A stretch of 64,000 bases of DNA from positions 1 to 64,000 of the forward strand of contig NZ_JBHTIK010000005.1 of the NCBI RefSeq assembly GCF_042676985.1, in the 5' to 3' direction. This stretch comes from Sphingosinicella xenopeptidilytica (lineage in GTDB: Bacteria > Pseudomonadota > Alphaproteobacteria > Sphingomonadales > Sphingomonadaceae). The translations under genes were made by a program, and so were the position numbers. Shown here piece after piece: positions 42,515-50,656 of the stretch. The notes below the pieces were generated by a model. The model ran no database searches and was not told the DNA's origin. It saw nothing but the letters and a program-made list of their open reading frames with translations. Within the stretch, counting starts at the first letter, position 1. The number at the start of each line of letters is the position of its first letter.

Positions 42515-42555
42515 TGACGCTCTCTCCCTCATTTGCTTCGAGTCGTTATTCCGTG

Positions 42556-42584
42556 ATATTAGTTTCATATGAAACTTGTTGCAA
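42556..42584 (-). promoter_or_regulatory. hppD promoter with a 16-bp palindromic operator in the spacer
   Basis: On the minus strand TTGCAA (42584-42579), a 17-base spacer and TAATAT (42561-42556) make a good sigma-70 promoter. The perfect palindrome AGTTTCATATGAAACT (42561-42576) fills the spacer. It lies 19 bases before the divergent MarR gene, so one bound dimer could control both. Confidence 0.75.
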
Positions 42585-42594
42585 GTGGAACGAT

Positions 42595-43050
42595 ATGCCT
42601 CCGATCCGTCTCGACACGTTCCTGCCCTACCGCGTCGCGGTGCTTTCCGACCGGCTGAGCCAGCGGCTGGCGCGTGTCTATGAAGGCTGCGGGCTGTCCT
42701 CGCCGCAGTGGCGCGTGCTCGCGGCCGTCGCCGAGAAGCCGGGGCGGAGCGCGCAGGACGTGGTGCGGATGACGCCGATGGAGAAGGCGACGGTGAGCCG
42801 GGCCGTCTCCGCGCTCATCGCGCGCGGGCTGATGCGGCGCGCGGCGGACGACCGCGATGGGCGCACCTCGCGGCTGACGCTGACGGCGGACGGCGAGCGC
42901 CTGTACGGCGAGATCGCGCCCGGCGTGCTCGCGATCGAGGCGGATATCGCGGCGCGCTGCGACAAGGCCGGGCTCCTTGCCGCGATCGATGCGATCGAGA
43001 ACGGGCTCGGCGCGGAGGACGCGGTGGACACCGTTTCGGTGCGCGGCTAG
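42595..43050 (+). CDS. MarR-family regulator of the homogentisate operon
   Basis: A 151-residue winged-helix regulator. Core segments LSSPQWRVLAAVAEKPGRSAQDVV and EKATVSRAVSALIARGLMRRAADDRDGR form the MarR DNA-binding domain with its wing. The start at 42595 gives the family N-terminus; the open frame to 42514 crosses the promoter. Because it diverges from hppD with a perfect palindrome between, it probably represses the hppD operon until an aromatic intermediate binds (inference). Confidence 0.9.
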   Translation: MPPIRLDTFLPYRVAVLSDRLSQRLARVYEGCGLSSPQWRVLAAVAEKPGRSAQDVVRMTPMEKATVSRAVSALIARGLMRRAADDRDGRTSRLTLTADGERLYGEIAPGVLAIEADIAARCDKAGLLAAIDAIENGLGAEDAVDTVSVRG

Positions 43051-43088
43051 GAGACAGTCCTGCACGGTGTGCCAAGGAATGGACTAGC

Positions 43089-43391
43089 ATGAATACGGTC
43101 GCGGCTCTGCTCGGTATCTTTACGATGGTCATCCAGCTCGTGATCTGGATCATCATCGCGCAGGTCATCATCAGCTGGCTGGTGGCGTTCAACGTCATCA
43201 ACACCAGCAATCAATTCGTGCGCAGCCTGCTGACCGGGCTCGACCGGCTGACCGAACCGATGCTGCGGCCGATCCGGCGCGTGCTCCCCGATCTTGGCGG
43301 TATCGACCTTTCGCCGATGGTGCTGATCCTCGGCCTTATCCTCATCCAGCGGCTGGTTCCGGCGCTGGTCTTCGACATCATGGCGGGCTGA
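43089..43391 (+). CDS. YggT family membrane protein
   Basis: A 100-residue protein with two YggT-type hydrophobic segments (LLGIFTMVIQLVIWIIIAQVI and the C-terminal LSPMVLILGLILIQRLVP) flanking the conserved LDRLTEPMLRPIRRVLPDLGGIDLSPM in pieces. YggT proteins are linked to osmotic tolerance, septum or membrane organisation. AAGGA is 12 bases upstream of the ATG. It is 10 bases ahead of folD on the same strand. Confidence 0.9.
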   Translation: MNTVAALLGIFTMVIQLVIWIIIAQVIISWLVAFNVINTSNQFVRSLLTGLDRLTEPMLRPIRRVLPDLGGIDLSPMVLILGLILIQRLVPALVFDIMAG

Positions 43392-43401
43392 AAGTTTTCA
43401 A

Positions 43402-44301
43402 ATGGCGGCTGAGCGTATCGACGGCAAGGCGTTTGCCGAAGGTCTCCGCGGACGTGTTTCCGCCGCGGTGGCACCGTTTCTTGCGGCGACGGGGCATCGG
43501 CCCGGTCTTGCGGTCGTGCTCGTCGGCGAGGATCCGGCAAGCCAAGTCTATGTCGGTTCCAAGCACAAGGCGACCGTCGAGGCCGGTATGGTGAGCTTCG
43601 AGCACCGACTGGCCGCAGACACGCCCGAGGCCGACCTGATCGCGCTCGTTGAAAAGCTGAACGCGGACGAGAACGTCGACGGCATCCTCGTGCAGCTGCC
43701 GCTGCCCAGGCACATGCGCGAGAGTGCGGTGATCGAGGCGATCGACCCCGACAAGGATGTGGACGGTTTTCACATTGTGAATGCTGGTCGGCTTGCGACC
43801 GGGCTTCCCGGCCTCGTGCCGTGCACGCCGCTCGGCTGCATGATGCTGCTCGAAGACCGGCTCGGCCGCGACCTTTCGGGGAAGCGTGCGGTCGTGATCG
43901 GACGCTCGAACATCGTCGGCAAGCCGATGGCGCAGCTTCTGCTCGCGGCGAACGCGACCGTGACCATCGCGCACAGCCGCACCGCCGATCTGCCCGCTGT
44001 GGTGCGTGAGGCGGACATCGTGGTCGCGGCCGTGGGGCGCCCGGAAATGGTGCGCGGCGACTGGCTGAAGCCGGACGCGGTCGTGATCGACGTGGGTATC
44101 AACCGTATCGCGGCGCCGGAACGCGGCGAGGGCAAGACGCGGCTTGTCGGCGACGTTGCCTACACCGAGGCGCTGGAGACCGCGAGCGCGGTGACGCCGG
44201 TGCCGGGCGGCGTCGGGCCGATGACCATCGCCGTGCTTCTCCGCAATACGCTCGTCGCCGCGCATCGCCGTGCCGGTCTGCCGGCGCCCGAAGGCTTGTA
44301 A
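43402..44301 (+). CDS. folD: Bifunctional methylenetetrahydrofolate dehydrogenase/cyclohydrolase
   Basis: A 299-residue cytoplasmic enzyme interconverting 5,10-methylene- and 10-formyl-tetrahydrofolate. Diagnostic blocks are VGEDPASQVYVGSKHKA (catalytic Lys region), QLPLPRHM, KDVDGFHIVNAGRL, PCTPLGCM and GRSNIVGKPMAQLL (NADP site), with TPVPGGVGPMTIAVLL at the end. Its TAA stop overlaps the ATG of the MarC-family gene. Confidence 0.97.
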   Translation: MAAERIDGKAFAEGLRGRVSAAVAPFLAATGHRPGLAVVLVGEDPASQVYVGSKHKATVEAGMVSFEHRLAADTPEADLIALVEKLNADENVDGILVQLPLPRHMRESAVIEAIDPDKDVDGFHIVNAGRLATGLPGLVPCTPLGCMMLLEDRLGRDLSGKRAVVIGRSNIVGKPMAQLLLAANATVTIAHSRTADLPAVVREADIVVAAVGRPEMVRGDWLKPDAVVIDVGINRIAAPERGEGKTRLVGDVAYTEALETASAVTPVPGGVGPMTIAVLLRNTLVAAHRRAGLPAPEGL

Positions 44302-44921
44302 TGACCGAGCTGTTCATCTCGGCGCTCGCCACGCTGTTCGTGGTGATCGATCCGCCGGGATGCGCGCCGATCTATTCCTCGCTGACGGCGGGCGCTTCCG
44401 CGCAGCAGCGCCGCTCGATGGCGATCCGCTCGGTGCTGGTGGCGGCGGCGGTGCTGCTGTTCTTCGCCTTTCTCGGCAAGGGGATGCTTGCTGCGCTCGG
44501 CATCAGCCTCGATGCGTTTCGTATCGCGGGCGGCATCCTCCTGTTTCTGATCGCGTCCGAAATGGTGTTCGAAAAGCGCACCGAACGACGCAATTCGCGC
44601 GCACAGGAGGTCGCATCCAAGGAGATCGAAGACGTCTCGGTGTTCCCGATGGCGATCCCGATGCTCGCCGGGCCGGGCTCGATCGCGAGCGTGATGCTGC
44701 TCACCTCGCAGGCGAACGGCTGGGCGGAACGCAGTGTGGTGCTCGCCGCGCTCGCCATCGTGCTTGCCTCCACGCTCGTCGCGCTGCTCGCGGCAGGGCC
44801 GCTGATGCGCTTCCTCGGCGACAAGCTGGAGGCGATGATCACGCGGCTGCTCGGCGTCATCCTCGCCGCGCTCGCCGCGCAATATGTGATCGACGGAATC
44901 CGGGCGAGCTTCAGCCTTTGA
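44301..44921 (+). CDS. MarC family integral membrane protein
   Basis: A 206-residue protein with six predicted transmembrane helices. The segments LFVVIDPPGCAPIY, AFRIAGGILLFLIASEMVF and FPMAIPMLAGPGSIASVM are MarC family blocks. The family's function is not established in spite of its name. It starts within the folD stop codon (TAATG) and its 3' end overlaps the convergent GT-C-like gene by 11 bases. Confidence 0.9.
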   Translation: MTELFISALATLFVVIDPPGCAPIYSSLTAGASAQQRRSMAIRSVLVAAAVLLFFAFLGKGMLAALGISLDAFRIAGGILLFLIASEMVFEKRTERRNSRAQEVASKEIEDVSVFPMAIPMLAGPGSIASVMLLTSQANGWAERSVVLAALAIVLASTLVALLAAGPLMRFLGDKLEAMITRLLGVILAALAAQYVIDGIRASFSL

Positions 44922-46686
44922 TGCGGTAGAGCCGCAGGGGCGAGCCCTTCGGCATCGGCACGGCTTCGAGCCATGCGGGGACTTCACCGGCTTCGAGGCG
45001 GGCCCACAGGCCCTCGGGTGCTTCCTTTTTCGCGGCCGCAAGGTCGTTGGTGCCGACGCAGCCGAGCACGTAGGTCGCGCCGTAGCGGGCGGCGATCATC
45101 TTTGCCTCTTCATCGTCCGCACGCCACAGACGCACCGTGTCCGCGATGGAGGCCGCGTTGCGATGATAGGGGCCGGCGATGACGCTGTGCGGCGTGTGGA
45201 CGAGGATCGCGGGGCCCATGTCGAACACGTCGGCAATGATCCCCTTCGGCACGCCGTTCAGCGGCGCGAGTGTCGAGGACGCGGTGCACGAGGCGAGGGG
45301 TTCGGTTGCGGGGATGGTGTTCGGAGAGCCGCCAATGCGCTTCGCCGCGAGCGCCGCGAACATGGGAAGCGCGCTGGTGAGGCCGACCAGCACGAGCATG
45401 GTTGCGCCGATACGCGGCAGCGTCGACGGGATCGCGCGGGCGCGGGGCAGCAGCATCGCGGCGACGGCGGCGGCAGCGATCGCGGCGAGTGCATTGGGGC
45501 CGGTCGCGGCGCGGAGCTGCAGGAACATCAGCCATGTCGTGGTGGCGAGGAGGCCGAAGACGAGGCTCCAGCCGAAGCGGCTGTCCGCGTCCGCGCGGCG
45601 CAGCATCACGAAGGCGCAGGCGATGCCGATGAAGGGATAGAGGCCGAACGCGATTGCGGTTTCGGGCTCGGTGCCGAGATAGCTCACGATCGAGCGCGCC
45701 TCGCTGATGCGGGCTAGCACCGGCAGGAACGCGGGATCGAGCATCGCCATCGGGCCGCCCGCGCAGTGAGGGAAGGCGACGAGCACGGCGATGCCGACGC
45801 TTGCGAAGCCGAGGATGGCAGCGATGCCCCGCCTGACGGGCGTGGTCAGCACATCGATCTGCGGCAGGATCGCGGCGAGCGCGCCGCCGAACACGAGCGG
45901 TGCGGCATAGACGGGCGAGAAGGCATCGCAGGCGGCGAACCACCAGCGCGCGGGCGGCACGAAGGCTGGAAAAGCGAGCGCTGATCCCGCGACGAGCGCG
46001 ACGCCGTAACCCGCAAGCAGCCGCCCGAGTGCCGGTTGCAGGCACCAGCCGAGCACGAGGATCGCACCTGCGACGACGAGGTGCGGGAGCATTTCGAGCC
46101 CGATAACGAGCGCCGCGACAGTGGCGAGGCCGGCGACGATGCCCGACGAGAAGCGGCGGCGCGGATCGCAGAGCGCGGCCACGGCGCAGAGCATGAACGC
46201 GATCTGCCAGTTGTGGTGATCGATGCGGAGCGGCTTGAACAGCGACAGGATCTGGCCGCTCGCCGCGATGAACACCGCCGCGAGAATCGCCGCCTGCCGC
46301 CCGGCGAGACGGAAGGCCGCGAGCGCGGCGGCGCCCATCGTGACGAGGAGCGCAAGGAGGGGGACGGCAGTTCCGGCGATGCGCTCGGCGACGGCGCGGC
46401 CGAAGACGGGCTCCGTGACGACGATGATCGCGGCGATCGGCAGGTCGACGAGGCGCGACCAGTGCATGTTCGCGCCTGCGGGCGGGTTCATGCGGTGCTG
46501 ATCGATATCGCCCCATGCCTGTCCACCGAGCCAGTCGCGCACCTGCATCAGCCGCTGCGCGTCGTCGGTATCGGGAAGGTCGAGCGCGGCGATATCCGCG
46601 CGGTTCACCACCACGAGCGCGAGCGCGGCGAGCAGCCAGATGATGATGAGCGGCACGAGAAAGCCGCGGGTCCGATCCGTATCCAT
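44911..46686 (-). CDS. Large polytopic membrane protein, GT-C/STT3-like
   Basis: A 591-residue protein with about twelve transmembrane helices and a C-terminal periplasmic domain. After the first helix the loop has LPDTDDAQRLMQVRDWLGG, whose acidic DD pair and position fit the catalytic first loop of GT-C glycosyltransferases, and FKPLRIDHHNWQIAF is a second conserved loop. The family is common in alphaproteobacteria as an uncharacterised membrane protein. With the neighbouring GT2, GtrA and PAP2 genes it suggests polyprenyl-linked sugar chemistry, but the reaction is not known. Confidence 0.78.
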   Translation of the reverse strand: MDTDRTRGFLVPLIIIWLLAALALVVVNRADIAALDLPDTDDAQRLMQVRDWLGGQAWGDIDQHRMNPPAGANMHWSRLVDLPIAAIIVVTEPVFGRAVAERIAGTAVPLLALLVTMGAAALAAFRLAGRQAAILAAVFIAASGQILSLFKPLRIDHHNWQIAFMLCAVAALCDPRRRFSSGIVAGLATVAALVIGLEMLPHLVVAGAILVLGWCLQPALGRLLAGYGVALVAGSALAFPAFVPPARWWFAACDAFSPVYAAPLVFGGALAAILPQIDVLTTPVRRGIAAILGFASVGIAVLVAFPHCAGGPMAMLDPAFLPVLARISEARSIVSYLGTEPETAIAFGLYPFIGIACAFVMLRRADADSRFGWSLVFGLLATTTWLMFLQLRAATGPNALAAIAAAAVAAMLLPRARAIPSTLPRIGATMLVLVGLTSALPMFAALAAKRIGGSPNTIPATEPLASCTASSTLAPLNGVPKGIIADVFDMGPAILVHTPHSVIAGPYHRNAASIADTVRLWRADDEEAKMIAARYGATYVLGCVGTNDLAAAKKEAPEGLWARLEAGEVPAWLEAVPMPKGSPLRLYRIKG

Positions 46687-46708
46687 GCGCGCCGGTCTAC
46701 GCGGCGCA

Positions 46709-46747
46709 TGGTTAACAGTCAGCTTCGAAGCGGTGCAATATTAACCA
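46709..46747. promoter_or_regulatory. Inverted TGGTTAA/TTAACCA arms in a divergent promoter gap
   Basis: TGGTTAA (46709-46715) and TTAACCA (46741-46747) face each other across 25 bases in the gap between the divergent GT-C-like and GT2 genes. They could be a regulator site or contain the promoters. Confidence 0.35.
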
Positions 46748-46808
46748 GTTGGAAGCCATCGCCGCCCTAGAGTTCGGGCCATCGGAACTTTCCGCCCGAG
46801 GAACAACC

Positions 46809-47783
46809 ATGGTCTCGATTCCGTCCGCCTCGCAGTTCGACACCGCGCAGTCGCGGGTCGGCCTTGCCACCGCCGTCGTGCTGCCGTGCTACAACGAGGC
46901 GGCGACGATCGCGCATGTGGTTGCGAGCTTTGCGGACGCGCTTCCCGGCGCGGTCATCTACGTGTTCGACAACAATTCCTCCGACGATACGGCGCGCGTC
47001 GCCGAACGCGCGGGCGCGATCGTCATCCGCGAGACGCGGCAGGGCAAGGGCCACGTGGTGCGCCGCATGTTCGCTGAGGTCGACGCTGACATCTACGTGA
47101 TGGCGGACGGCGACGGCACCTATGCGGCGGCTGACGCCCCAATGCTGGTGAAGGCGCTTGTGGAACGCCGGCTCGACATGGTGGTGGGAACGCGGCGCGG
47201 CGTGCGGCAGGACGCCGGGCGATCCGGCCACGCGATCGGTAACCGCCTGTTCAACGGCGTGTTCCAGTGGATGTTCGGCGACGATTTCAGCGACATCTTC
47301 TCGGGCTACCGCGTATTCAGCCGCCGCTTCGCGAAGACGTTCCCGGCAGTGAGCCGCGGCTTCGAGATCGAAACCGAGATGTCGGTGCACGCGAGCCAGC
47401 TTATGCTGCCGGTCGCCGAGATCGAGACCGACTACGGCGTGCGCCCCGAAGGCTCGGTGAGCAAACTCCGCACGTTCCACGACGGGTTTCGTATCCTTTC
47501 GGTGTTCTTCCTGCTGCTGAAGGAGACGCGGCCTGCGTTCTTCTTCGGCGGGATTGCCGGGCTGCTGACGCTCGCATCGCTGGCGTTCGGCCTGCCGGTC
47601 GTCGCGGAGTATCTGGAAACCGGGCTGGTGCCGCGCTTCCCGACCGCGATCCTCGCCGCCGCGCTGATGATCATCGCGTCAATGTCCGCGATCTGCGGGC
47701 TCATTCTCGATTCGGTCTCGCGCTCGCGTGTTGAGCTGAAGCGCATGTTCCTGCTGACGCAGCGCGGGCTGCCGACGCCGTGA
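46809..47783 (+). CDS. Glycosyltransferase family 2, polyprenyl-phosphate sugar transferase-like
   Basis: A 324-residue enzyme with a cytoplasmic GT-A domain and two C-terminal transmembrane helices (FFFGGIAGLLTLASLAFGLP and FPTAILAAALMIIASMSAI). Nucleotide-sugar motifs are VVLPCYNEAATI, FDNNSSDDT and the metal-site ADGDGTY; later SGYRVFSRRF is typical of this group. It probably charges a polyprenyl phosphate with a sugar. The GtrA-family gene starts within its stop codon (GTGA overlap), matching the known coupling of such transferases with a GtrA flippase-like protein. Confidence 0.9.
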   Translation: MVSIPSASQFDTAQSRVGLATAVVLPCYNEAATIAHVVASFADALPGAVIYVFDNNSSDDTARVAERAGAIVIRETRQGKGHVVRRMFAEVDADIYVMADGDGTYAAADAPMLVKALVERRLDMVVGTRRGVRQDAGRSGHAIGNRLFNGVFQWMFGDDFSDIFSGYRVFSRRFAKTFPAVSRGFEIETEMSVHASQLMLPVAEIETDYGVRPEGSVSKLRTFHDGFRILSVFFLLLKETRPAFFFGGIAGLLTLASLAFGLPVVAEYLETGLVPRFPTAILAAALMIIASMSAICGLILDSVSRSRVELKRMFLLTQRGLPTP

Positions 47784-48157
47784 AGGCGCGGCTTCGCGAA
47801 GGCGCTGCGTTCCTTGCCGTCGGCGGAACGGCCTTCGTTCTCGGCGCGGCGAGTCTCGAAGCGCTGGTTCGTGCCGGTGTTTCTCCGTATGCGGCGCAGG
47901 TTCCGGCGCTCGGCCTCGCGATCCTGACGACGTGGATGGGCAACCGGCGCTGGACGTTCCGCGTGGATGCGCCGCCGACGCGGCGGGAATTCCTCCGCTA
48001 TGTCGGTGCATCGCTCGGCGGGCTCGTCGTCAACGCCGCGACCTTTTCCACGCTGACCTACGCCGGGTTGCCGACGACGCCGGCGTTCGCCGCCGCGACG
48101 GTCGCGGCGATGGGGTTCAACTTCCTTGGCTACAAGTTCGCCGTCTTCGCGCGCTGA
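47780..48157 (+). CDS. GtrA family protein
   Basis: A 125-residue protein with four transmembrane helices of the GtrA family, thought to flip polyprenyl-linked sugars. The segments FLAVGGTAFVLGAASLEAL, GNRRWTFR and VVNAATFSTLTYAGLP, and the terminal NFLGYKFAVF, are typical. The start is GTG 47780, overlapping the stop of the GT2 gene. It converges on the PAP2 gene with a 3-base gap. Confidence 0.88.
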   Translation: MKARLREGAAFLAVGGTAFVLGAASLEALVRAGVSPYAAQVPALGLAILTTWMGNRRWTFRVDAPPTRREFLRYVGASLGGLVVNAATFSTLTYAGLPTTPAFAAATVAAMGFNFLGYKFAVFAR

Positions 48158-48160
48158 CGC

Positions 48161-49264
48161 CTATTCGGCGAGTGCGAGGGCGGGTTCGCGGTGCTGGCGT
48201 GCGGAGAGCATCGCTTCGGCAGCGCGGCCGCAGACATACCAGATGAGCGCGGCGAGCACGGCGGCGGCGATCCCGTCCACGGCATAGTGCCAGCCGAGGT
48301 GGATGGAGCCGATCCAGATCAGCGTCGCGTAAATCCACATCACCCAGCCGAGCACGCGGTTGATGCGCATACCGCCGAGCGCGAACAAGACGGCGAGCGC
48401 ATTGTGCATCGATGGCATCGCCGAAATGCCGCCGCCGAGGACGAGCGGGCCGCCGCTGCTGAAATGATTGAGCAGCGCCTGCTGGTTCTTGAGCGCGGCG
48501 ATACCGGCACCGCCTTCGGCGATGAGCGTCCGGTCGTAGCTGCCGAGCGTGTCCATCAGTGCGGTGAAGGTCGGCGCGCCGCCCGCGAAATCGTCGTAGA
48601 AACAGGGCCCCGCGGCCGGGAGCAGCCATGCGAGGACGGAGCCGATCAGGATCCACGAGATCGCGTAGCTGAGCACATACTGCGTGCGCAGGTGCGAATC
48701 GCGGAGGTAGGCGCAGACGATGACGCCCAGCGTCATCGGCACGAACCAGCCGTGGTAGAAGCTGTCGATGGCGAGCGTCGCGGCGGGGCCGCTCAGGATT
48801 TTGTGCGTCACCACCCACGGGTCTGTGCCCATGAACAGCGCCTTGTCCCACGCCGCGAACAGCGGATCGAGGTGGAAGCCCGCGCGTGGTAGAACGAGTT
48901 GCTTGAAGGCGTTGAACGTCGCCAGCATCATCGCGCAGACGAGTGGCGGCGCGGCGAGGCTGAGGAAGCGGTCGCGCTGCCAGCGCAGCGTAACGAAGCT
49001 GCGGATCACGCCGAAAGGGGAGGGTGCCGTACCCTCGCGGCGTGCGCGGCGGCCGCATTCGACGAAGAGCGCAATGCCGCCTGCCGCGAGCGTGAGCGCG
49101 CCGAGCGACTGCGCGTAGACCGAGAAAAGCTGCGCGAACTGCCCCGCCGGAATGAGCCCGGTACCGAGCACGACGGCCATGTAGAGCCCGGCGATGCCGA
49201 GCATCGCGCTCGCCGCGCGAAGCTCGCCGATATCCGCTTTCATCGCCCGTGCCGCCGTTCCCAT
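48161..49264 (-). CDS. PAP2-superfamily lipid phosphatase/transferase (AUR1-like)
   Basis: A 367-residue polytopic membrane enzyme. The PAP2 catalytic blocks are GISAMPSMHNALAVL (motif 2) and SIHLGWHYAVDGIAAAV (motif 3); the arrangement, with an N-terminal set of extra helices and a long periplasmic loop, is like inositol-phosphorylceramide synthase and related sphingolipid enzymes. In a sphingomonad it may modify sphingolipids or recycle lipid carriers; that is inference. A CtrA-type site lies 27-41 bases upstream. Confidence 0.82.
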   Translation of the reverse strand: MGTAARAMKADIGELRAASAMLGIAGLYMAVVLGTGLIPAGQFAQLFSVYAQSLGALTLAAGGIALFVECGRRARREGTAPSPFGVIRSFVTLRWQRDRFLSLAAPPLVCAMMLATFNAFKQLVLPRAGFHLDPLFAAWDKALFMGTDPWVVTHKILSGPAATLAIDSFYHGWFVPMTLGVIVCAYLRDSHLRTQYVLSYAISWILIGSVLAWLLPAAGPCFYDDFAGGAPTFTALMDTLGSYDRTLIAEGGAGIAALKNQQALLNHFSSGGPLVLGGGISAMPSMHNALAVLFALGGMRINRVLGWVMWIYATLIWIGSIHLGWHYAVDGIAAAVLAALIWYVCGRAAEAMLSARQHREPALALAE

Positions 49265-49290
49265 GGTGCGGCGAGACTAGGGGTGCAGGG

Positions 49291-49305
49291 TTAAGGCGGG
49301 TTTAA
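49291..49305 (-). promoter_or_regulatory. CtrA-type binding site TTAA-N7-TTAA
   Basis: TTAA (49291-49294), GGCGGGT, TTAA (49302-49305) is a full match to the CtrA half-site pair. A third TTAA follows 8 bases later. The site lies between argG and the PAP2 gene, upstream of the latter's start at 49264. CtrA is the cell-cycle regulator of alphaproteobacteria. Confidence 0.5.
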
Positions 49306-49313
49306 GCCCGGGT

Positions 49314-50528
49314 TTAAGCGTCTCGGCGCCCGAGCAGGCGCAGGCGCAGCGCGTTCAGCTTGATGAAGCCTTCGGCGTCGCGCTGGTCGTAGGCGCCGGC
49401 GTCGTCCTCGAAGGTGACGACCTTCTCGGAATAGAGCGAGTTCGGCGACTTGCGGCCGACGACCCATGCCGAGCCCTTGTAGAGCTTGAGGCGGACGGTG
49501 CCGGAGACCTGCTGCTGGCTGTGATCGATGGCGGCCTGCAGCATCTCGCGCTCGGGGCTGAACCAGAAGCCGTTGTAGACCAGCTCGGCGTAGCGCGGGG
49601 CGAGTTCGTCCTTGAGGTGCGCGGCGCCGCGGTCGAGGGTGAGCTGTTCGATGGCGCGGTGGGCGGTGTGGAGGATGGTGCCGCCGGGGGTTTCGTACAT
49701 GCCGCGCGACTTCATGCCGACGAAGCGGTTCTCGACGAGATCGAGGCGACCGATACCGTGCGTGCGGCCGTAGTCGTTGAGCTTGGCGAGGAGGTTCGCG
49801 GGGGACAGGGCCTCGCCGTTGACGGCGACCGCGTCGCCTGCGTCGAACTCGACGGTGATGTATTCGGGCGTGTCGGGTGCGTCTTCCGGGTTCACGGTGC
49901 GCGAGAAGACGTAGTCGGGCACTTCCTGCCACGGGTCTTCGAGCACCTTGCCTTCAGACGAGGTGTGGAGGAGGTTCGCGTCGGTCGAGAACGGCGCTTC
50001 GCCGCGCTTGTCCTTCGACACCGGGATCTGGTGCGCCTCGGCGAACTCAATGAGGCGCGTGCGGCTGGTGAGATCCCACTCGCGCCACGGCGCGATCACC
50101 TTGATGTCGGGGTTGAGGCCGTAATAGCCGAGCTCGAAGCGGACCTGATCGTTGCCCTTGCCGGTGGCGCCGTGGCTGACGGCGTCTGCGCCGACCATTT
50201 TGGCAATCTCGATCTGGCGCTTGGCGATCAGCGGCCGGGCGATCGAGGTGCCGAGCAGGTAGAGACCTTCATAAAGCGCGTTCGCGCGCATCATCGGGAA
50301 CACATAGTCCTTCACGAACTCTTCCTTGAGGTCGTCGATGAAGATGTGCTCGGGCTTGACGCCCATGAGCTCCGCCTTGGCGCGCGCCGGCCCGAGCTCT
50401 TCGCCCTGGCCGAGATCGGCGGTGAAGGTCACGACCTCGCAGGCATAGGTCTGCTGAAGCCATTTCAGGATCACGCTCGTGTCGAGACCGCCAGAGAAGG
50501 CCAGAACCACGCGCTTGATATCAGACAT
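49314..50528 (-). CDS. argG: Argininosuccinate synthase
   Basis: A 404-residue enzyme joining citrulline and aspartate with ATP in arginine synthesis. The N-terminal ATP motif AFSGGLDTS (about residues 10-18) is followed by VTFTADLGQGEEL, SHGATGKGNDQVRFELGY and YETPGGTIL, all diagnostic. The C-terminus is the usual helical arm. It stands alone, divergent from the EF-hand protein gene. Confidence 0.97.
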   Translation of the reverse strand: MSDIKRVVLAFSGGLDTSVILKWLQQTYACEVVTFTADLGQGEELGPARAKAELMGVKPEHIFIDDLKEEFVKDYVFPMMRANALYEGLYLLGTSIARPLIAKRQIEIAKMVGADAVSHGATGKGNDQVRFELGYYGLNPDIKVIAPWREWDLTSRTRLIEFAEAHQIPVSKDKRGEAPFSTDANLLHTSSEGKVLEDPWQEVPDYVFSRTVNPEDAPDTPEYITVEFDAGDAVAVNGEALSPANLLAKLNDYGRTHGIGRLDLVENRFVGMKSRGMYETPGGTILHTAHRAIEQLTLDRGAAHLKDELAPRYAELVYNGFWFSPEREMLQAAIDHSQQQVSGTVRLKLYKGSAWVVGRKSPNSLYSEKVVTFEDDAGAYDQRDAEGFIKLNALRLRLLGRRDA

Positions 50529-50656
50529 CCAACCGAACCTTTCGCGGAAAACTTGGGAGTACGCGCGCCCTTCGCATTGATGAACGGCATATTCAAGGGA
50601 GAGTCAGCATGGGCTGCGTATAGGCAGGTAATCAGATGCTGAAACGGAGTACCGAA

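Noticed and set aside
40223..42517. 764-residue plus-strand open frame across hmgA and hppD.
   Set aside because: It is the complement of two well-recognised dioxygenase genes with complete metal ligands; long antisense frames are common at this GC content.
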